Origin: Bacteroidales bacterium UBA1204
GTDB taxonomy: Bacteria; Bacteroidota; Bacteroidia; Bacteroidales; F082
Reading direction: 5' to 3'
Length of the DNA: 11,504 nucleotides
Assembly: GCA_002310075.1 (NCBI GenBank)
Contig: DBXU01000169.1
Location: 904-12,407 of the forward strand
In this document: positions 7,558-11,504 of the stretch, piece after piece
Numbering within the stretch: the stretch's first letter is position 1
Layout: the number at the start of each line of letters is the position of its first letter
Translations under genes and position numbers: made by a program
The notes under the pieces: model-generated
What the model saw: the letters and a program-made list of their open reading frames with translations, nothing else
What the model was told of the DNA's origin: nothing
Databases searched by the model: none

Positions 7558-10500
7558 ATGATGGGAACAGGACAGTGTTTCAAAGTCTATCAGGCTTCAG
7601 CGGGTTCAGGAAAGACCTTTACCATTGTTAAAGAGTATCTTGAATTGTGCTTGATGAGCCCAGAACATGTGGGTAATTTCCGAAGGATCTTGGCCATCAC
7701 CTTTACCAATGCTTCGGCCAACGACATGAAGGTGAAGGTGCTGAATCATATCAATGGGATCATCAATAGTCCTGTCGGCCACCCTACCGACATGGAACAG
7801 ATGCTGTTGGAAGATTTGGGCATCAGCGATGACGAGTTGAAAACCAATGCGAAACTCCTATTGACGAGTGTTCTTCATGATTACAGCAGCTTTTGCATCA
7901 GCACTATCGATGCATTTGTGCAAAAGTTGTCGCGTACTTTCGCCATCGATTTGGGCCTTCCCAGTCAATATTCCGTTAGTGTCGATACCGATGAGATGGC
8001 TGAAACCATCAGCAATAATCTTGGTCTTCAGATGGGTGATGACAACCCTTTCTTAACCAAGATCATGACGGACTTCAGCGAGAATCAGTTTTCACACGAG
8101 AAGTTCGCTACAGTGCAAAACATGCTGACAGATTATGTCAAAAGGCTGATGACCGAGAAGGCTTATCAGAGAGATGAAAACAACATGATTTCCGATGCTG
8201 CCCAATACAAGGAAACGCTTGACTTCATGAACAAAAAAACCGATTCTTTTGAGACAAGAATCAAGGATTATGTCGCAAGGATTAAGGCAATAGAGAAGAA
8301 ATATAGCATCTTGGAAGAAGATCATGCCCAAGGCTCAAAGGGTTTTCCAAGCTTCCTCAAGAACCTGATGAAGGGGGAAGTGAGAATCTCAAGAAACGCC
8401 TCTAATGTTATGAATACCAGGAAATGGTATTCGACAAAAGCCGAGAAGCATTTTTCGAAAGACATGTTGGAACAGGTCGGGCAGGAACTGTTTGCAGTCT
8501 ACGATGCATTGATGAAAGTCGTGGAGGATTCTTCGGCTGAGTATTTGTTTTATAAGACACAGAAGGATGCATTGTTTTTATATGCTTTACGGTCGGCCAT
8601 CAATGAGGAGTTTTTGCGCGTTGTCCAGGACGAGGAAGTAGTGCATATCTCTGAGTTCAACAAGTTGCTTAACACGGTGATGGGCGATTTCTCGGTTCCC
8701 TTTGTGTATGAACGTATAGGGGAACGTTTCAACCATGTTTTTGTCGATGAGTTTCAGGATACGTCGACCATGCAATGGCAGAACCTATTGCCTTTGGTAG
8801 ACAACGGACTTGCCAACAATGCGATGAGCATGGTGGTGGGTGACGGCAAGCAGGCCATCTACCGTTTCCGCAGTGGGGAAGTAGGTCAAATAGTGAAACT
8901 GCCAGAGATTTATGCGCTGCCTACCGATGATCGTGAGCAAGCCTTCCAACAATATGAAAAGAGCCTGATCAACCATTTCAGTTTTAACCAACTTGATACG
9001 AATTATCGTTCATTCCAAGAGCTGGTCCGTTTTAATTCGGAGTTCTTTGAAAAAGCAAAGGACTATCTGCCTGAGCAATGGAAGTCAGTGTATGTTGGCG
9101 AGGATGTGGAGACTGGGAAGCACGTTTCGGTGGCACAAAGAAGTCATCAATCGCAGCAAGGCTTGGTTCAGGTGGAGCTTTATGACAAAGAAGCACTTCC
9201 GGATTATACACTCCAAAGGATCGAAGAGTTGGTTCGTGAACTCACCGAGCACAATGGCTATAACTGGGGTGACATCAAAATCTTGGTACGAAAGTCAAGA
9301 ACTGGCGCCATAATTGCCAATTATCTGAATGAAAAAGGGATCCCTGTTACTTCTGACGAATCCATTCTTCTTAAATCCTCAGATAAGGTACAACTTGTCG
9401 TCAATACCCTATATTACCTTGTCCATCCGGAAAACGAGGTTTATGTGGCAAATGTCTTGTATTACTATCGTTTGGTAAAAGGCGGGATTGCCGATGGCCA
9501 ACTCGACCAAGTGTTTGCTCAAGTGAAGAGGGTCGCGAATGGAGAGGTTGCCATCGAAATAGCAATGGGCATTGGCGAGCCTGGCGTGTTGACGCAGCTG
9601 CTGTCGAAAGCCACTTGTCTCTACGATTTCTGTATGACTCTGGTCAGGATGTATGGAATAGAGACTTTGTATGACGCCTACATGGATTACTTTCTTGAAG
9701 AGGTGTACAAGTTCCAATCGGGTCCAACCGAAAGCATTACCGATTTTCTTTCCATTTGGGAACGGAAGCAAAAAGACCTTTCTGTTCAGTCGGTCAGCAG
9801 CGATGCTGTTGGCATCATGACGATACATAAATCGAAAGGACTTGAGTTCAAGGTCGTGATTTATCCTGATGCCATCATCGATTTGGATGAACACACCCAA
9901 GGAAAGAGCGAAGAGATGTGGCTGGGTCCTGAGGAACTTGGCTTTGATGATATTCCGAATCTTACCAAGGTGCTATTTAAACTGGACTCGAATGCTGAAG
10001 AGTGTATGGGCGAGAAAGCGTCTGATTATTTCAAGTCAGAGAAGGGGAAAAACAGACTCGACAATCTCAATTTGCTATATGTGGCCTTTACGCGTGCCAT
10101 ACAGCGGCTTTATGTGCTTGCGCCTAAGGGGAAAATAGCTAAGAATGGAGAGCGTCAAGAGAACGTCATTATGGATTTTCTGGCCGATAAGGAAACGCAT
10201 TTGATTGAAGAGAAGGGCTCGGAGCTTGCGATTTATCGTTTTGGCGATCCTTGTTTTGTAGATCCTGATAAAAAAGAGGGGATGAGGAAGGAACCGAAGT
10301 CGGAAGTGGTTTCTGGCAACTGGATGGAAAAGATCCAATTGGATCCTGAACCCAGTATGTTTTGGATGAATGATCACGATAAGATGCAACCTGTTGAATG
10401 GGGGACGTTGGTCCATAAAATCCTTTCAAAGGTAGGAACTCGCGAAGATGTCGACAAAGCTATGGAACCGTATCTCCTTGATGGATCCTTGAACCATGAA

Positions 10501-10827
10501 ATGGCCGATATGTTAAAAAGCTTGGCAGATCAAATGGTGTCGATCCCGACCATTGCTAATGCTTTTGATTGTAGGGCCAAGGTGAAAAACGAGTGTGAGA
10601 TTTTGATCGATCACGAGATCATACGCCCTGACCGTTATGCCGAGCTTCCCGATGTCATTTATTTAATTGATTATAAGACTGGCAAAAAAGAAGAGAAGCA
10701 CCATCGCCAGCTAAAAAACTATATCTCTGCTTTGCAAAGGTTGGTAACGAAGGAAATTCGCGCCTATCTTGTATACCTATCCGACTCGATAGAGGTAGAG
10801 GAAGTGGTGTTGGATACTTTGTTTTAA
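7558..10827 (+). CDS. RecB/AddA-family UvrD-type helicase with C-terminal PD-(D/E)XK nuclease domain
   Basis: Probable helicase-nuclease subunit of an AddAB/RecBCD-type enzyme, which unwinds and trims double-strand DNA ends for RecA loading. The 1089-residue protein carries all superfamily 1A motifs: Walker A ASAGSGKT (13-20), Ia ITFTNASAND (47-56), STIDAFV (115-121), Walker B DEFQD (397-401), III VGDGKQAIYRFR (427-438), IV TNYRS (481-485), V TIHKSKGLEF (755-764) and VI YVAFTRA (841-847). The C-terminal nuclease has His953 in GTLVHKIL, Asp1025 in RPDR and DYKTG (1038-1042), matching the RecB-type His, Asp, Asp-x-Lys active site, so both activities appear intact. The start is the first of two adjacent ATGs; an AGGAG sits too far upstream (7532-7536) to decide it. 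It follows the tamB-like gene by 2 nt. The family is AddA-like in Bacteroidota, but no AddB partner gene is adjacent. An independent RecB-like role remains possible. Confidence 0.93.
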   Translation: MMGTGQCFKVYQASAGSGKTFTIVKEYLELCLMSPEHVGNFRRILAITFTNASANDMKVKVLNHINGIINSPVGHPTDMEQMLLEDLGISDDELKTNAKLLLTSVLHDYSSFCISTIDAFVQKLSRTFAIDLGLPSQYSVSVDTDEMAETISNNLGLQMGDDNPFLTKIMTDFSENQFSHEKFATVQNMLTDYVKRLMTEKAYQRDENNMISDAAQYKETLDFMNKKTDSFETRIKDYVARIKAIEKKYSILEEDHAQGSKGFPSFLKNLMKGEVRISRNASNVMNTRKWYSTKAEKHFSKDMLEQVGQELFAVYDALMKVVEDSSAEYLFYKTQKDALFLYALRSAINEEFLRVVQDEEVVHISEFNKLLNTVMGDFSVPFVYERIGERFNHVFVDEFQDTSTMQWQNLLPLVDNGLANNAMSMVVGDGKQAIYRFRSGEVGQIVKLPEIYALPTDDREQAFQQYEKSLINHFSFNQLDTNYRSFQELVRFNSEFFEKAKDYLPEQWKSVYVGEDVETGKHVSVAQRSHQSQQGLVQVELYDKEALPDYTLQRIEELVRELTEHNGYNWGDIKILVRKSRTGAIIANYLNEKGIPVTSDESILLKSSDKVQLVVNTLYYLVHPENEVYVANVLYYYRLVKGGIADGQLDQVFAQVKRVANGEVAIEIAMGIGEPGVLTQLLSKATCLYDFCMTLVRMYGIETLYDAYMDYFLEEVYKFQSGPTESITDFLSIWERKQKDLSVQSVSSDAVGIMTIHKSKGLEFKVVIYPDAIIDLDEHTQGKSEEMWLGPEELGFDDIPNLTKVLFKLDSNAEECMGEKASDYFKSEKGKNRLDNLNLLYVAFTRAIQRLYVLAPKGKIAKNGERQENVIMDFLADKETHLIEEKGSELAIYRFGDPCFVDPDKKEGMRKEPKSEVVSGNWMEKIQLDPEPSMFWMNDHDKMQPVEWGTLVHKILSKVGTREDVDKAMEPYLLDGSLNHEMADMLKSLADQMVSIPTIANAFDCRAKVKNECEILIDHEIIRPDRYAELPDVIYLIDYKTGKKEEKHHRQLKNYISALQRLVTKEIRAYLVYLSDSIEVEEVVLDTLF

Positions 10828-10833
10828 TTATTG

Positions 10834-10869
10834 AATAAAGCCCGCCAGAGACCTCTGGCGGGCTTTATT
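10834..10869. terminator. Bidirectional intrinsic terminator between convergent genes
   Basis: A perfect inverted repeat with arms 10834-10850 and 10853-10869, each 17 nt, and a GC-rich core (GCCCGCCAGAG paired with CTCTGGCGGGC). The two central bases are AC, so the real loop is probably 4 nt. The outer A/T pairs supply a T-rich tail in both directions (TTTATTT on plus, TTTATTCAATAATT on minus). It begins 7 nt after the helicase stop and ends 17 nt from the stop of the convergent dipeptidase gene, so it can end both transcripts. Confidence 0.92.
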
Positions 10870-10886
10870 TCTTATGTCAAGAAAAA

Positions 10887-11504
10887 TTATCTCTTGGCTT
10901 TCTTGGCTTGGGTCTTCTTGGCTGCAGCCTTCTTGACTGCGGCTTTGTTGACGGCAGCTTTCTTTACAGATGCCGCTTTCTTGTCGGCAGTCGCTTTTTT
11001 AGCTTGAGACTTATGGGCTGGTGCTTTTTTGGCAGGAGCCTTTTTCTTTGCTGTAGCTTTCTTTTCTGCAGTAGCCTCCTCTGTAGCAGCTTTCACTACA
11101 GTCGCTTTTTTGGCGGCTGCTTTTTTAGGGGCAGCTTTTTTGACAGTGGCCTTCTTGGCTACGGTTTTCTTGGTAGCCTTTTTCACGGCAACTTTCTTGG
11201 CTTCACCTCCCTTGGGTGCGTTCTTCAGAATGTCGCACATGAAGTCCCAGAACATCTGAACGGTGGCGATTTCGCAACGTTCGTCCGGTGAGTGCACGCC
11301 GCGCAGGGTGGGGCCGAAGCTGATCATGTCCATGCCCGGGATCTTGTCGCCGATAAGGCCGCATTCCAGTCCGGCGTGGATGGCTCTGACCTTAGGCTCT
11401 TTCTTGAAGCGTTTCTTGTAGCAATTCACAGCAACGTCCAAGATGGCGCTGTTGGGGTTAGGTGCCCAGCCAGGGTAACCGTCGGTGTGCTCCACGTCGG
11501 CATC
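10887..11504 (-). CDS. pepD: Aminoacyl-histidine dipeptidase (PepD, peptidase family M20), C-terminal part with a Lys/Ala-rich tail; 5' end outside window
   Basis: The last 205 residues of a cytosolic metal-dependent dipeptidase that hydrolyses Xaa-His and other dipeptides. The recognised part, from the window edge to about 11214, contains [47 protein letters not shown] and a closing helix [13 protein letters not shown]. The His of GVHSPDE corresponds to a zinc ligand of PepD enzymes, and [15 protein letters not shown] is diagnostic of the family. Family members normally end soon after the closing helix. Here the frame continues for about 108 more residues, nearly all Lys and Ala, to a TAA at 10887-10889. 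The GTG at 11493-11495 is an internal valine, not a start: the preceding codons (Asp-Ala-Asp) continue the family pattern to the edge. The gene converges on the helicase gene through a shared terminator. The dipeptidase assignment is firm; the tail's role is unknown. Confidence 0.92.
   Translation of the reverse strand, partial: DADVEHTDGYPGWAPNPNSAILDVAVNCYKKRFKKEPKVRAIHAGLECGLIGDKIPGMDMISFGPTLRGVHSPDERCEIATVQMFWDFMCDILKNAPKGGEAKKVAVKKATKKTVAKKATVKKAAPKKAAAKKATVVKAATEEATAEKKATAKKKAPAKKAPAHKSQAKKATADKKAASVKKAAVNKAAVKKAAAKKTQAKKAKR
10890..11213 (-). repeat. Degenerate Lys/Ala repeat tract encoding a histone H1-like C-terminal tail of PepD
   Basis: 108 codons of low-complexity sequence at the 3' end of the dipeptidase gene. 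My count gives about 38 Lys and 35 Ala, with Thr and Val as the main fillers. The repeating patterns are [12 protein letters not shown] and APAKKAPA. One short acidic break (ATEEATAE) lies near the middle, and the tract ends [10 protein letters not shown]. At DNA level the units are imperfect 12-18 nt repeats rich in cttcttggc and gcttttttggc on the plus strand, with synonymous codons varied (AAG/AAA; GCT/GCC/GCA). It is therefore not a fresh tandem expansion. Similar tails occur in bacterial histone-like proteins such as mycobacterial HupB and in histone H1, where they bind nucleic acid; binding here is inference. Confidence 0.85.

Noticed and set aside
10890..11213. Lys/Ala tail as a frameshift artefact of the normal pepD end
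   Set aside because: The Lys/Ala composition is uniform for about 108 codons in one frame and ends in a TAA 17 nt before a proper terminator. A frameshift would be expected to reach a stop sooner and give mixed composition.
10908..11291. Open frames on the plus strand antisense to the Lys/Ala tail, rich in Phe, Leu, Cys and Gly
   Set aside because: They exist because the complementary Lys and Ala codons contain no stops in reverse. They have no family resemblance and no start signals, and lie fully inside the better-supported dipeptidase gene.
11493..11495. GTG as the start codon of a separate small basic protein
   Set aside because: The frame is open upstream to the window edge, and the sequence before and after the GTG matches internal PepD sequence, so this codon is an internal valine.

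Overview
The window looks like a chromosomal, housekeeping stretch from a member of the Bacteroidota, most likely Bacteroidales. The evidence is the protein variants: a ParE of the Bacteroidales type, a monofunctional aspartokinase with KFGGASV, a long TamB-like protein, and a RecB/AddA helicase-nuclease of the Bacteroidota type. In addition, TAnnTTTG -7 promoter boxes and very weak Shine-Dalgarno sequences fit this phylum. No RNA gene, insertion sequence, prophage or CRISPR array is visible, and no gap longer than 300 bases lacks a gene.

Layout. On the minus strand, reading leftwards, are tsaD (tRNA t6A synthesis), an aspartate kinase gene 11 nt behind it, then a 92-nt gap with a candidate promoter, and the 5' part of parE, which runs off the left edge. 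Diverging from tsaD on the plus strand is a very long tamB-like gene (envelope biogenesis). Two nt after its stop begins a UvrD-type helicase/nuclease gene of the RecB/AddA family. A near-perfect 17-bp hairpin terminator follows and also serves the convergent last gene. That gene is the 3' part of an M20-family aminoacyl-histidine dipeptidase (pepD), which runs off the right edge.

How the genes work together. tsaD and the aspartokinase gene probably form one transcript. One product consumes a threonine-derived intermediate for tRNA modification and the other catalyses the first committed step towards threonine, lysine and methionine; any regulatory link is inference. tamB and the helicase gene are packed like an operon but have no obvious shared task.

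The most unusual item is the right-hand gene. After a normal dipeptidase C-terminus, the same reading frame continues for about 108 residues that are roughly two thirds lysine and alanine, resembling a histone H1 or HupB tail. Two smaller points are that the tamB-like gene has no ATG at its apparent start (an upstream ATT or the TTG must be used), and that candidate -7 boxes for tsaD and tamB lie back to back only 6 bp apart.
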